Source: Nitrospinaceae bacterium (GTDB lineage: Bacteria > Nitrospinota > Nitrospinia > Nitrospinales > VA-1). Taken from it: 64,000 nt of DNA. The position numbers and the translations under genes are program-made. Positions within the stretch are counted from its first letter, which is position 1; every line of letters begins with the position of its first letter. Shown here piece after piece: positions 31,280 to 41,287 of this stretch. The notes under the pieces were generated by a model that saw nothing but the letters and a program-made list of their open reading frames with translations, was not told the origin of the DNA and made no database searches. The stretch lies in assembly GCA_029261595.1 (NCBI GenBank), contig JAJDAZ010000026.1:62001-126000 (forward strand), read 5' to 3'.

Positions 31280-31497
31280 ACCTTATCGAGGAGTCCAAAA
31301 TCTATATTCTGTTCTCTATCGGCACAAAATCCGGATTTTTGAGCGCAAATCCAATATATTTAAGGATTTACCCGTATTTTTTGAGGATTTGCCATCCTCC
31401 GGGAGGAATCATAAAACCGGATTCCCGCAATTAAAATTTTTTGTAAACAAACTGCAACGTGTTAATATCTCTCGCTTATCTAATGTCACTTAAAACA

Positions 31498-32427
31498 ATG
31501 CGTTTTCTAATTTTTTTTATATTGAGCCTGCTTCTGGTTTTAGGAGCGGGATGCTCCGGTAACGACGATCGGGAAGAAACCTCCGAAAAGGGTGAATTGT
31601 TCCCTTCAGAATCGGAAGAATCCTCCCCGGATTTAACATCTCCTGCAGAAACGGCGGAAAAGGTGGTTCCCGTCCAATTGTCCCCGGAAGATCAGGAAAA
31701 AGCCAAACTCGCGCCGGAGGGCATGGTCTTTATTAAAGGCGGGTGTTATGTCATGGGCAATGATTATGCCCAGGAAGACGAAAAACCGGAACATGAAGTC
31801 TGCCTCGATGATTTTTACCTGGATAAATACGAGGTGACCCAGGGGCGCTGGGAAAAACTGCTCGGTTTCAATCCCTCCAAGCTCATTGGTCCCGATCATC
31901 CGGTCGAGCAGGTCAATTATGTTGAAGTACAGGAGTTCCTGGAAAAATCCAACGGCCAGTGCCGTCTGCCGACCGAAGCGGAATGGGAGTATGCCGCGAG
32001 GGGAGGGGCGGACGCTCGTTATTTCTGGGGCAATATGATGGACGAAGCCTACGCCTGGTATAAGGACGGGTCAGGCGAAACCACGCATCCCGTGGGGCAG
32101 AAAAAACCCAATCAATACGGTCTCTATGACATGATGGGCAATGTCTGGGAGTGGACGAACGACTGGTACGAGCCCTACTACCAGATACGGGAAAAGAAAA
32201 ATCCCAAAGGGCCTGCAACCGGCGAATACAGGGTGATCCGTGGCGGCGCGTTCGATTCTTCGGCAGGGGCCTTACGCATCACCAATCGCATCTGGCTTCA
32301 TCCCAAAAACCGGGTCTTCCCAAAAGTAACCACCTATGGTCAGGCCATCAACGAAGTTTATAATTACATCGGCTTTCGTTGCGCTCAATCCATCTCCAGT
32401 CAGCCTAAGAAAACTTCTGAAGAATAA
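31498..32427 (+). CDS. SUMF1-fold lipoprotein
   Basis: Lipobox LGAGC; GMVFIKGGCYVMGNDYAQEDEKPEHEV, RLPTEAEWEYAARGG, MMGNVWEWTNDWY, VIRGGAFDS. Confidence 0.9.
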   Translation: MRFLIFFILSLLLVLGAGCSGNDDREETSEKGELFPSESEESSPDLTSPAETAEKVVPVQLSPEDQEKAKLAPEGMVFIKGGCYVMGNDYAQEDEKPEHEVCLDDFYLDKYEVTQGRWEKLLGFNPSKLIGPDHPVEQVNYVEVQEFLEKSNGQCRLPTEAEWEYAARGGADARYFWGNMMDEAYAWYKDGSGETTHPVGQKKPNQYGLYDMMGNVWEWTNDWYEPYYQIREKKNPKGPATGEYRVIRGGAFDSSAGALRITNRIWLHPKNRVFPKVTTYGQAINEVYNYIGFRCAQSISSQPKKTSEE

Positions 32428-32453
32428 TTGTTCTTCAAAACTTCCTCATTGAT

Positions 32454-32487
32454 AAAAATATGTAGTCAAGAAAGGACCTGACCCCTT
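32454..32487. repeat. Left arm of inverted repeat
   Basis: aaaaatatgtagtcaagaaaggacctgacccctt; matches the reverse complement of 33390-33422 with three transitions in the 28-nt core. Confidence 0.85.
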
Positions 32488-32492
32488 CCTCC

Positions 32493-33317
32493 TCATTTGG
32501 GAGGAGTTTGCATCTCCAGGATTTTTTGTTTTTTTAACAGTAAGGATTTTGTAGAAATTCTGTCTATCTTCTTTATCGGAATAATTCTAATACTGTGTGT
32601 TTCATCCTGAAAATCTACGGTATATGCATAACTGTTATTTTGAAAAATATAGCGAAGGTTTGTGGATTTCTGATATTTATTCAAAAATACATAAGGCAAA
32701 GTTGAAATTTTTTTATATGTATCTACCGCTCCAATAAATCCTCCCATATTGTAGGAAAATAATGTAAGCCCATAGATTAAACCTACGAAGAGTATTAATC
32801 TAAATGAACTTAATTCTGGCTTCTTAGACTGAGCCATAATTAGGGTTTTTATACATGCAACGGTTAGGGACAAAGACATAATTGAAATTAGGAATTTTAA
32901 AGTTAATTCTTTTTCTGTCCAATCCCATTTCCACCAAATAAAATTTATAGCGTCAAAAATCAAAATTAAAACCGTGAAAATAACAGCCCATTTAACTATT
33001 GTTTCCGAAAGTATGGTTTTTACAGGATATTTTGAAACAAGAAACCACAAGGAAACACATGTAAAAAAAATTAGGAAAAGGCTGGGGAAAACAGACTTAT
33101 GAAAAATAAGCTTAGTCGGGACCTCCGGAAATAAATAGAGAGCATCAAATTGACTTAAATAACCTGAGGTATATAGACAACCCATTATGAAAAAGAACCC
33201 AGTAAATACCAAAAAAGTGGTTACTAATCCAACAGCCTGCCCATAAAGAGATGGGATGATGTTATTAAAAAGGTTATGGAAATACTCTTCTTTAGGATTT
33301 TTTGATTCTTCTCCCAT
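32493..33317 (-). CDS. AT-rich hypothetical multi-TM membrane protein within an inverted-repeat pair
   Basis: 274-aa ORF, about five TM segments, no recognized family. Confidence 0.7.
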   Translation of the reverse strand: MGEESKNPKEEYFHNLFNNIIPSLYGQAVGLVTTFLVFTGFFFIMGCLYTSGYLSQFDALYLFPEVPTKLIFHKSVFPSLFLIFFTCVSLWFLVSKYPVKTILSETIVKWAVIFTVLILIFDAINFIWWKWDWTEKELTLKFLISIMSLSLTVACIKTLIMAQSKKPELSSFRLILFVGLIYGLTLFSYNMGGFIGAVDTYKKISTLPYVFLNKYQKSTNLRYIFQNNSYAYTVDFQDETHSIRIIPIKKIDRISTKSLLLKKQKILEMQTPPK

Positions 33318-33389
33318 AGCTCAATAGTTTTCATAGGGGTAATTGGGGCGAGAAACTTGACAAGTATATAGGAAGATTGTAATTGAAAA

Positions 33390-33422
33390 AAGGGGTCAAG
33401 CCCCTTCTTGACTACATTTTTT
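33390..33422. repeat. Right arm of inverted repeat
   Basis: aaggggtcaagccccttcttgactacattttt. Confidence 0.85.
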
Positions 33423-33547
33423 AGATAGTGGTCGCGGATCGTGATGACGATTAAATTATCTTCGCAACAAGCAGGACTTAGTCGGTTAAAAACCCATCGA
33501 AAGTTAGTACTCGGTCCAGCGTCACGCTGGCGCCCTCTGCGGAAGAG

Positions 33548-33976
33548 TCAACGGCATTCGTTGCAGATGCCGAACATGTCTAATTTGTGGGAAGTGATGG
33601 TGAAGCCATTGCGGGCGGCGACTTCTTCCTGGAATTTTTCAATCAAAGGATGATTGAATTCGATGATCTTTCCGCATTCGGTGCAGATCATGTGATCGTG
33701 ATGGCTGTGCATGTATTTATGCTCGTAGCGTTTTTGCCCATCTCCAAAATCCAGCTCGGAAGCGAGACCGCTCTGGGTCAGCAGAGCCAGGGTCCGGTAC
33801 ACGGTTGCCAGACCGACCTTGGGTTCTGCGGCCGTGACCAGCTTATATAATTCTTCAGCGCTGACATGTTCCTCATGTTCCAGAAACGCCTTCAGCACCG
33901 CCCGCCGTTGTCGGGTGATCTTTAAATTGTTCTGGGCGATAAAATCTTCCAGAACCTCTAGTTCCTTGCTGGCCAT
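33548..33976 (-). CDS. fur: Fur family transcriptional regulator
   Basis: LKITRQRRAVLKAF, HVSAEELY, VGLATVYRTLALL, HHDHMICTECGKIIEF, ICNECR. Confidence 0.93.
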   Translation of the reverse strand: MASKELEVLEDFIAQNNLKITRQRRAVLKAFLEHEEHVSAEELYKLVTAAEPKVGLATVYRTLALLTQSGLASELDFGDGQKRYEHKYMHSHHDHMICTECGKIIEFNHPLIEKFQEEVAARNGFTITSHKLDMFGICNECR

Positions 33977-34100
33977 TCAAAAATACTCAAAGATTGATTA
34001 AGGTAATGCGTGCGACAATTTAACACGAGGCTTTTCAGAGGTCAACGCTTGTGGATTGGATTTTGTTTTACGGAAAACCGGGTCGGGCTTTGCCGGCGGA

Positions 34101-35366
34101 TCAGGAGTTTGCCAATTGTTCCCGGACGGCTTTCGGTAAATCATTGGCGGGAAGTTCCTGTTGGGAACCGGTTTCCATGTCCTTCAATAAATATTTTCCG
34201 GATTTCAGTTCATTTTCACCGACGATCAGGGAAAACCGTGCAGCGGATTTGTTGGCTTTTCGCATCTGGCTTTTCATACTGCCTCCCGCATAATCCTGAT
34301 CCACGGAAAAGCCTTCTTTGCGCAAATCGTGAATTAATTTGAAGGTGGGTTCTTTGGCCTCATCCCCCAGGCTGACCACAAAAATATCGGGCCGGGATTC
34401 AAGGTCCACTTCCTTGCCAAAAGGTATGACGGATATCAACCGTTCCATTCCCAGCGCAAATCCGAAACAGGGGGTAGGGGGGCCTTCAAACTCCTCCACC
34501 AGGGAATCGTAGCGACCCCCTCCGCAGATTGCGTTTTGCGCTCCCAGCCCGGTGGACACCACTTCAAACGTGGTGCGGGAGTAATAATCCAACCCGCGCA
34601 CCAGCAGTGAGTTCAGAGAATAAGGAGTTCCAGTCGTATCCAGCAGGTTCTGCACCTGTTTGAAGTTGGTCTGGCAGGGTTCGCACAGGTGATCTTTGGT
34701 CTTTGGCAATTCTTTGGCGATTTCCCGATCGCGTTCGACCTTGCAGTCGAGAACCCGCAACGGATTTCGCTCATAACGTTGGTTGCAGTTTTGGCAAAGA
34801 TCGTCCAAATGGGCGCGAATGGCGTCTTTCAGAGTTTCCCGGTATTTGGGCCGGCATTCGGCGCATCCCAGACTATTGATTTGCAGTTCCAGTTCCATCA
34901 AACCCAATTCCCGGAAAAATTCTATCAGCAGGGTCATGACTTCGACATCGACTGCGGGATTGTCGGTTCCCATCGCTTCTATACCGATCTGATAAAACTG
35001 ACGGAACCGCCCGGCCTGCGGGCGTTCGTAGCGAAACATGGGGCCCATATAGTACAGTTTGACGACGGACGGCGGGTTGTACATTTTATGTTCTATATAA
35101 GCCCGCACCACGGACGCGGTGCCTTCCGGACGCAGGGTGATTTGCTCGTCGCTCCGGTCGGTGAAGGTGTACATCTCTTTTTCCACGATGTCTGTGGTCT
35201 CGCCGATGCTTTTGGAAAACAGTGCGGTCTTTTCAAAAATGGGCAGGCGGATTTCCTTAAACCCGTATTTACTGAAGACGTTTCGGGCTATTTCCTCGAC
35301 CCACTGCCATTTTTCAATGTCTCCGGGGAGGATGTCCTTGACGCCGCGAATGCTCTGAATTTTCAT
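34101..35366 (-). CDS. hisS: Histidyl-tRNA synthetase
   Basis: TLRPEGTASVVRAYIEH, GPMFRYERPQAGRFRQFYQ, LVRGLDYYSRTTFE. Confidence 0.97.
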   Translation of the reverse strand: MKIQSIRGVKDILPGDIEKWQWVEEIARNVFSKYGFKEIRLPIFEKTALFSKSIGETTDIVEKEMYTFTDRSDEQITLRPEGTASVVRAYIEHKMYNPPSVVKLYYMGPMFRYERPQAGRFRQFYQIGIEAMGTDNPAVDVEVMTLLIEFFRELGLMELELQINSLGCAECRPKYRETLKDAIRAHLDDLCQNCNQRYERNPLRVLDCKVERDREIAKELPKTKDHLCEPCQTNFKQVQNLLDTTGTPYSLNSLLVRGLDYYSRTTFEVVSTGLGAQNAICGGGRYDSLVEEFEGPPTPCFGFALGMERLISVIPFGKEVDLESRPDIFVVSLGDEAKEPTFKLIHDLRKEGFSVDQDYAGGSMKSQMRKANKSAARFSLIVGENELKSGKYLLKDMETGSQQELPANDLPKAVREQLANS

Positions 35367-35586
35367 AGTGGGTCTGATGGACTCCCCGCAACGCGAGGAG
35401 GAAAAGTTTAAGGCTGACGTTCGCTTTGCTCACGAGCCCCAAAAAAATGTTTCACGCCGTGAGCAAACTCGTTCTCCGCGTAGGAGTCAGGGTCACGCTT
35501 GCTGGAAGGAGGAATAATTTTATACAAAGCAGGGTTCAGTAAACCATAAACTCATAGCACGTTAATATTTCCCCCCGCGTAGCGGG

Positions 35587-36606
35587 TCAGGCTGATTTTC
35601 CACAATCAGAAGGTGTGGCCAGGTGTTTCTCAGCCATATCTATAATTTCCGTACTGCCAATATAAAGGGGAACGCGTTGATGAATTTCTGTCGGAACCAT
35701 ATCCAGAATATTTTGTTCCCCGGTGGTTGCCCGGCCTCCAGCGTCATTGACGATGAACGCCAAAGGAGCGGCCTCGAATGCGAAGCGCAATTTCCCGTTC
35801 GGATTATTTTTGTCCCGGGGATACATGAAAATTCCGCCCTTCAGCAAAGTCCGGTGGAAATCGGAAACAAGAGTGCCAATATAGCGCAATCGGTAGGGCC
35901 GGTTCGTGGCCTCATCTTTATCTTTTAAATAGTTGATTAAATTTTTCTGTTCCTCGCACCAAATTTCAGTGTTCCCCTCGTTGATGCTGTAAGTGGAACC
36001 CTGTGAGGGAATCTTGATATCCGGATGGGAAAGGAAGAACTCTCCCAGAGAGGGATCAAGCGTGAAGCCGTGTACGCCCCGTCCGGAAGTATACACAAAC
36101 ATGGTGCTGGACCCATATATGACATATCCTGCGGCGACCTGTTGATCTCCCTTTTGCAATAAGTCCTCATCCTCCACTTTATCGCCTGGGGTCTTCTTTT
36201 TGTATACTGAAAATATTGTTCCGATGCCCACGTTGACATCGATGTTGGAAGAACCATCCAGCGGGTCCATCATAAAAATATATTTTCCGGGATTTCTGTC
36301 GGGAGGGATGATAACCGGATATTCCAACTCTTCCGATGTGATCGCGCAAACCGTTTCCGACTGGCCGATGATTTTGGTGAAGGTCATGTCGGCAAACTCG
36401 TCCAGTTTCTGAACCTCTTCTCCCTGGACATTGATTTTCCCGGTCAATCCAAGAATGTCTTCGCCGATGCCCGCCTTGTTTACTTCGAGCGAGACTATTT
36501 TAGAAGCCACCATGATCTCGTTCATCAGGCTGGTGAATTCTCCGGTGGCGCCGGGATTCATTTTTTCCTGCTGGCGGACATGTTGGACTAACGTGGTTCT
36601 TTGCAT
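35587..36606 (-). CDS. fbp: Class I fructose-1,6-bisphosphatase
   Basis: FMMDPLDGSSNIDVNVGIGTIFSVY; LRYIGTLVSDFHRTLLKGGIFMYP. Confidence 0.96.
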   Translation of the reverse strand: MQRTTLVQHVRQQEKMNPGATGEFTSLMNEIMVASKIVSLEVNKAGIGEDILGLTGKINVQGEEVQKLDEFADMTFTKIIGQSETVCAITSEELEYPVIIPPDRNPGKYIFMMDPLDGSSNIDVNVGIGTIFSVYKKKTPGDKVEDEDLLQKGDQQVAAGYVIYGSSTMFVYTSGRGVHGFTLDPSLGEFFLSHPDIKIPSQGSTYSINEGNTEIWCEEQKNLINYLKDKDEATNRPYRLRYIGTLVSDFHRTLLKGGIFMYPRDKNNPNGKLRFAFEAAPLAFIVNDAGGRATTGEQNILDMVPTEIHQRVPLYIGSTEIIDMAEKHLATPSDCGKSA

Positions 36607-36758
36607 TTAGATCGAACTCTTTTAATTTTGAAATTTGAAGATAGTGGATCGAATCGACCACTCTTAAAGTCGAAGGAAAATTTGGGAGATTTTACCTTAT
36701 TTTAATAAGTACAGCAATGAATTAGACACCCACTAAATTTACCCCCTGAAAAGCCAGG

Positions 36759-38588
36759 TTATGCAACCGAAGCCTTACTTGACCGGGAATTGCGCTTCCG
36801 GTCGTTTTCATCAAGCAATCTTTTGCGCAAGCGAATGCTGGTCGGCGTGATTTCCGCCAGTTCGTCCTCATTGAGGAATCCCAGTATTTGCTCGAGACTC
36901 ATGTTTTTTGGAGGCGTGAGTATAACATTTACATCCGATCCCGAAGCTCGCATATTGGTCAATTTTTTTTCCTTGCAGACATTGACCACAAGATCGTTGT
37001 CTTTATTGTTCTCGCCCACTATTTGACCAAGATAGACCTGCGTTCCCGGTCCTACCAGTAAACTCCCTCTTTCCTGTAGATTGAACAGGGAGAATCCGGT
37101 GGTTTTGCCGGTATCCATTGAAATTAGAACGCCATTAATTCTGGAAGCGATTTCTCCGCAGTAAGGGATAAAGTTATGAAAATTTCGATTGATGATTCCC
37201 GTGCCTTTTGTCAGGGTCAGGAATTCAGAAGTGAAACCGAACAACCCGCGAGTGGGCACGACAAACTCGAGCCTGAGGGAACCTTCTCCCATGGGGGCCA
37301 TGTTTTTGAGAGTGGCTTTTCTCTTGCCCATGGTCTCCATCACAGTTCCCATAAAGGCTTCTTCCAGATCAAGGGTGATAAACTCTTCCGGTTCCAGTTT
37401 TTTCCCATCTTCCTCTTTCATGACCACCTCGGGCCGGGAAATGGAAAACTCGAAACCTTCTCGGCGCATGGTTTCAATGAGAATCGTCAGATGTAACTCT
37501 CCTCTGCCGGAAACTTTGAAAGTGTCCTGGGCCTCCGTGGTACTCACCCTAAGAGAGACATTCGATTTTACTTCCCTGAACAAACGTTCCCGCAATTGCC
37601 GGGAAGTCACAAATTTCCCTTCCTTGCCAGCGAAAGGGGAGGTGTTGGCCATGAAATTAATTGAAAGTGTAGGCTCATCAATTTCAATAAGGGGAAGCGC
37701 TTCCGGATTGGCGCTTTCGGCAATAGTTTCACCGATGTCCACGTCCTTCATCCCGGCGATGCAAATGATGTCGCCCATGACCGCGCTGGTAGCTTCCACT
37801 TTTTGAAGACCCTCAAAAGCCAGTAACTTTGAAATCTTGAACTGCTCCATATCCCCCGAACGCTTGATCAACGTGTAACTGTCTTTCAGGTGAATGGTGC
37901 CACGAGAAATTTTTCCGATGGCCATTCGTCCCAGATAATCGCTGTAATCAATGGAAGACACCAGCATTTGAAAGGAACCCTCGACATCTCCCTCATCCTC
38001 GGCCACTTTATCGATGATGAGATCGAGTACCGGGCGCATGTCCCCGTCCGGGTCATTGGGTTCCAGACGGGAAATTCCATTCTTGGCGGACGTGTAGATG
38101 ATGGAAAAGTCCAACTGCTCATCGGTGGCGTTCAAGCTCACGAACAGATCGAACACCTGATTGACGACCCGTTCCGGATCGGCGCCATTTCTGTCGATTT
38201 TATTGACGACCAGAATAGGCTTGAGACCTAGATCCAGAGATTTTTTGAGAACAAAGCGGGTTTGCGGCATCGGCCCTTCCACGGCATCGACTAAAAGGAG
38301 AACTCCATTTACCATTTTTAGGATACGTTCCACCTCGCCGCCAAAATCCGCATGGCCGGGAGTGTCGACGATATTTATTTTGTAGCCGTTGTAACGGATC
38401 GCGGCGTTTTTGGAAAAAATGGTGATTCCGCGCTCGCGCTCCAGCTCGTTGCTGTCCATGATAAGGTCGCCAGTGACTTCATTGTCCCGGAACATGCCGC
38501 TTTGGCGCAGGAGGGTATCGACCAGTGTGGTTTTCCCGTGATCGACGTGGGCGATGATGCCAACATTTCTAATTTTCTCTTGGTTCAT
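36759..38588 (-). CDS. typA: Translational GTPase TypA/BipA
   Basis: [43 protein letters not shown]. Confidence 0.97.
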   Translation of the reverse strand: MNQEKIRNVGIIAHVDHGKTTLVDTLLRQSGMFRDNEVTGDLIMDSNELERERGITIFSKNAAIRYNGYKINIVDTPGHADFGGEVERILKMVNGVLLLVDAVEGPMPQTRFVLKKSLDLGLKPILVVNKIDRNGADPERVVNQVFDLFVSLNATDEQLDFSIIYTSAKNGISRLEPNDPDGDMRPVLDLIIDKVAEDEGDVEGSFQMLVSSIDYSDYLGRMAIGKISRGTIHLKDSYTLIKRSGDMEQFKISKLLAFEGLQKVEATSAVMGDIICIAGMKDVDIGETIAESANPEALPLIEIDEPTLSINFMANTSPFAGKEGKFVTSRQLRERLFREVKSNVSLRVSTTEAQDTFKVSGRGELHLTILIETMRREGFEFSISRPEVVMKEEDGKKLEPEEFITLDLEEAFMGTVMETMGKRKATLKNMAPMGEGSLRLEFVVPTRGLFGFTSEFLTLTKGTGIINRNFHNFIPYCGEIASRINGVLISMDTGKTTGFSLFNLQERGSLLVGPGTQVYLGQIVGENNKDNDLVVNVCKEKKLTNMRASGSDVNVILTPPKNMSLEQILGFLNEDELAEITPTSIRLRKRLLDENDRKRNSRSSKASVA

Positions 38589-38717
38589 ATTTTAATAATC
38601 CTTTACCTTCAATAAATGGAGCTTACCTTAATACGCTTCCTAATCAGGGAGTGAACAATTAGACTAATATTCTATCGGCTGTTTTACGAACCATTAATTT
38701 ACGATAACCGTCTACCC

Positions 38718-38790
38718 CGTCATTGCGAGCAAAGCGAAGCAATCCAGAACCCCTGGATCGCCACACCGCTTAAAGCGGCTCGCGATGACG
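38718..38790. repeat. REP-like palindromic intergenic repeat
   Basis: cgtcattgcgag ... ctcgcgatgacg outer arms, internal tccag/ctgga and ccgct/agcgg hairpins. Confidence 0.75.
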
Positions 38791-39211
38791 TTTTGGGTCG
38801 TCTCAGAATGCCATATGCAATTCATATTTACCCAACCCATTACTTGCTAAACATTAAAGCTGGGTGTTAACGGCCTCAGGGAGGAAACGCTGTCAGCAGA
38901 AAAATTGATGGTTTTCCATGGGATGCATAATGATACAGGATGGACCAACGTTAACAATGATATCAGATTATTGGGAATTCCCCAAATCAGTTTTTCATTG
39001 TTGTATAAGTTATTGAATAGGTTATTATTTCCGTTATTGGCTTTGATTATGGAAGTAAGCTTTGAAACGCGATGGGCATTTCTGTTCCTGGAAAATTTTG
39101 GGGTGTTATGATTTGGTCATCATTAAACTGGGGATAAACGAACTATAGGCCTAACAGGGTAATTTATGCTGATCTATATAAAAAATCAGGATTGCCCAAC
39201 CAAGAGGTGAC

Positions 39212-40006
39212 ATGGAACCCATAAGACAACTCTTCTTCGTGGACAAGCAAGACTGGATAGGTTCTAAAGTGTGGGCTTATTTAGTGGCTAATCCAGCTTT
39301 TCTACTTACAACCTTGTATGTAATTGTCAGTGGGCTAGGGCTTTTGTACGAATATGTGCTCTTTAGTAAATTTGGAGTCAATATTTTGGATTACTCCGAA
39401 GCTGCGGATTTTTTTCTTGCAGCCTTCAAACACCCCGACATATTTTTGTTATCTTTTATAATTTCCGGTAGTTTCCTTTTTTATCGAGTCCTTGCTAATT
39501 TTGCAAGTCAACAAAATAACATTTATCTACGTATTTTTCTGCTTTTGTTTTGCTGGTTGGGCTTGTTTCGACGTGAGGTTCTTTTGCCTTTAGGGGTAGT
39601 ATATTTTTTCTATTTCTATGTCGTCTTGGTAGGCCTTGAAGCCCAAAACCTTTTACATATATCAAATACCATTGTCAAAATTAGTTCCGAGTCCGATAAG
39701 CAGCAAAAAATCCGGCTTATTCCGATAGGAACAACAGAGAAATTTATTTTTGGAATTCCCTTCTCCGATGAAATTTCCCGAATGAGGCAAAGGAGCTGTT
39801 TTGAAGAAACAGCTCCGCCAATAACGGCAATTCCATTCACGAAAATTGTAAGAATTGAATATCAAAATTCAAACGAAGGATGGAAACAATCCTTTTACAA
39901 TAAGTTCATATTACCTTTGAAGAAAATATTTTTTCTTCCCCGTTATAAAAATAAACCACCTTGCCCATCCCCTCAGATTAAAACCACTCCTCCGAATCCC
40001 ACTTAA
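39212..40006 (+). CDS. AT-rich hypothetical membrane protein
   Basis: 264-aa ORF, about three to five TM segments then a soluble tail; no recognized family. Confidence 0.65.
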   Translation: MEPIRQLFFVDKQDWIGSKVWAYLVANPAFLLTTLYVIVSGLGLLYEYVLFSKFGVNILDYSEAADFFLAAFKHPDIFLLSFIISGSFLFYRVLANFASQQNNIYLRIFLLLFCWLGLFRREVLLPLGVVYFFYFYVVLVGLEAQNLLHISNTIVKISSESDKQQKIRLIPIGTTEKFIFGIPFSDEISRMRQRSCFEETAPPITAIPFTKIVRIEYQNSNEGWKQSFYNKFILPLKKIFFLPRYKNKPPCPSPQIKTTPPNPT

Positions 40007-40103
40007 GGTTTTAACCCATCCTCTTGAAATAATACCAACTACAGTAAGTTCCAGTATAATGGCGAAGGCTCGATTTTTCCTGCGACTCCCCCCTGGTCTG
40101 ATC

Positions 40104-41171
40104 ATGACAAGTAAAAGGAAAAAGGGAATGAAGGTCTTCGTCTGCTTCTGGGTGGTATTGATCCTTTTGGACAGTACCAGCAACTATGGCCTGGCGAAAT
40201 GCCCCACAAGGATGGGCTCTGTTTATACCTCGGAGCATTTTTCAGTGATTGCACGTAGAGGCTCGGTCACCAAATTCCCTGAAAACACCCTTCCTGCTTT
40301 TCAGGAGGCTTTGGCTGTGGATGGAGCCAACTCTCTGGAAGTCGATCTATCCATGACAAAGGATGGCAAGGTTATTCTCTGGCACGATTGGGACCCGGAC
40401 AGCCCGATGGCCCTGATCCGCCAGAAGAGAGGGGAGGCGGTTGAAAAGTACAAGCCTTTTGGTCCTCCTTCAGGGGAGCCAAGGTGGAGAAAAAAAGTCA
40501 GTGAACTCACCTTGGCGGAATTCAGGGATCATTTCGGATATCAGGATAAAATCACCCATACCAGAGCAAAGGTTGAAATCCCGACTCTGCAGGATTTTAT
40601 GGGCTGGGCGGCGAGTCAGGATAAACTCAAGCTGGTGCTGTTGAAGTTGAAGGTTCCGGAGGATGAAAGTCGCTTGGCTCCGGTCATGCTCGAAGAAATC
40701 AGAAGAATTGTCGGCGGCATGAATCCTGCGCCGCGTTTTCAAGTGATATTATTGACCCCCTATAAAGAAGTTTTAAACAGGGTGAGAAAAAAATTCGATG
40801 AATTTTTATTTTCCTTTGACCGGGAAATTCCTCCTGTCGGGGTGGTCAATTATCATGGCTTCACCACCGTTCCCAGCGCCATGGATTTAGAAAACAGTTA
40901 TGCGAGTATCGGGTTCCCGCTTGCTGAAACTATTCCCGAAAACCCGACCCCGGACCCATGGTTGGTCTATAAATTTATTTTAACTCTGGACTTCAGGATT
41001 CGCGATAACTACAAAAAAAGCACATCCAATTATATTAAAATTATTAGCTGGACATTTAATGACGAGAAAAAAATGCGCTGTCTGATCAATCTGGGGGTCG
41101 ATGGGATTGTGACGGACAATCCGAAAGCGTTACGAAAAATTGCCCTGGATATGGGAAAAATCCTGGATTGA
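40104..41171 (+). CDS. Glycerophosphodiester phosphodiesterase-family secreted protein
   Basis: VIARRGSVTKFPENTLPAFQEAL ... LEVDLSMTKDGKVILWHDWD; C-terminal WTFNDEKKMRCLINLGVDGIVTDNP; start uncertain (40104 or 40128). Confidence 0.85.
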   Translation: MTSKRKKGMKVFVCFWVVLILLDSTSNYGLAKCPTRMGSVYTSEHFSVIARRGSVTKFPENTLPAFQEALAVDGANSLEVDLSMTKDGKVILWHDWDPDSPMALIRQKRGEAVEKYKPFGPPSGEPRWRKKVSELTLAEFRDHFGYQDKITHTRAKVEIPTLQDFMGWAASQDKLKLVLLKLKVPEDESRLAPVMLEEIRRIVGGMNPAPRFQVILLTPYKEVLNRVRKKFDEFLFSFDREIPPVGVVNYHGFTTVPSAMDLENSYASIGFPLAETIPENPTPDPWLVYKFILTLDFRIRDNYKKSTSNYIKIISWTFNDEKKMRCLINLGVDGIVTDNPKALRKIALDMGKILD

Positions 41172-41287
41172 GAAGGTATTCATATTTAATCCTGTTCAAC
41201 GCAGGTAAACGCGTGGCACGCGTTTACCTTGAATGGAAGGATGCGGATGATTTAATCGGCAGAAGGAAAAGTTTGATCAAACGAAAA

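Noticed and set aside
34689-35411. 240-aa plus-strand ORF opposite hisS
   Set aside because: Antisense to hisS, which has all class II synthetase motifs.
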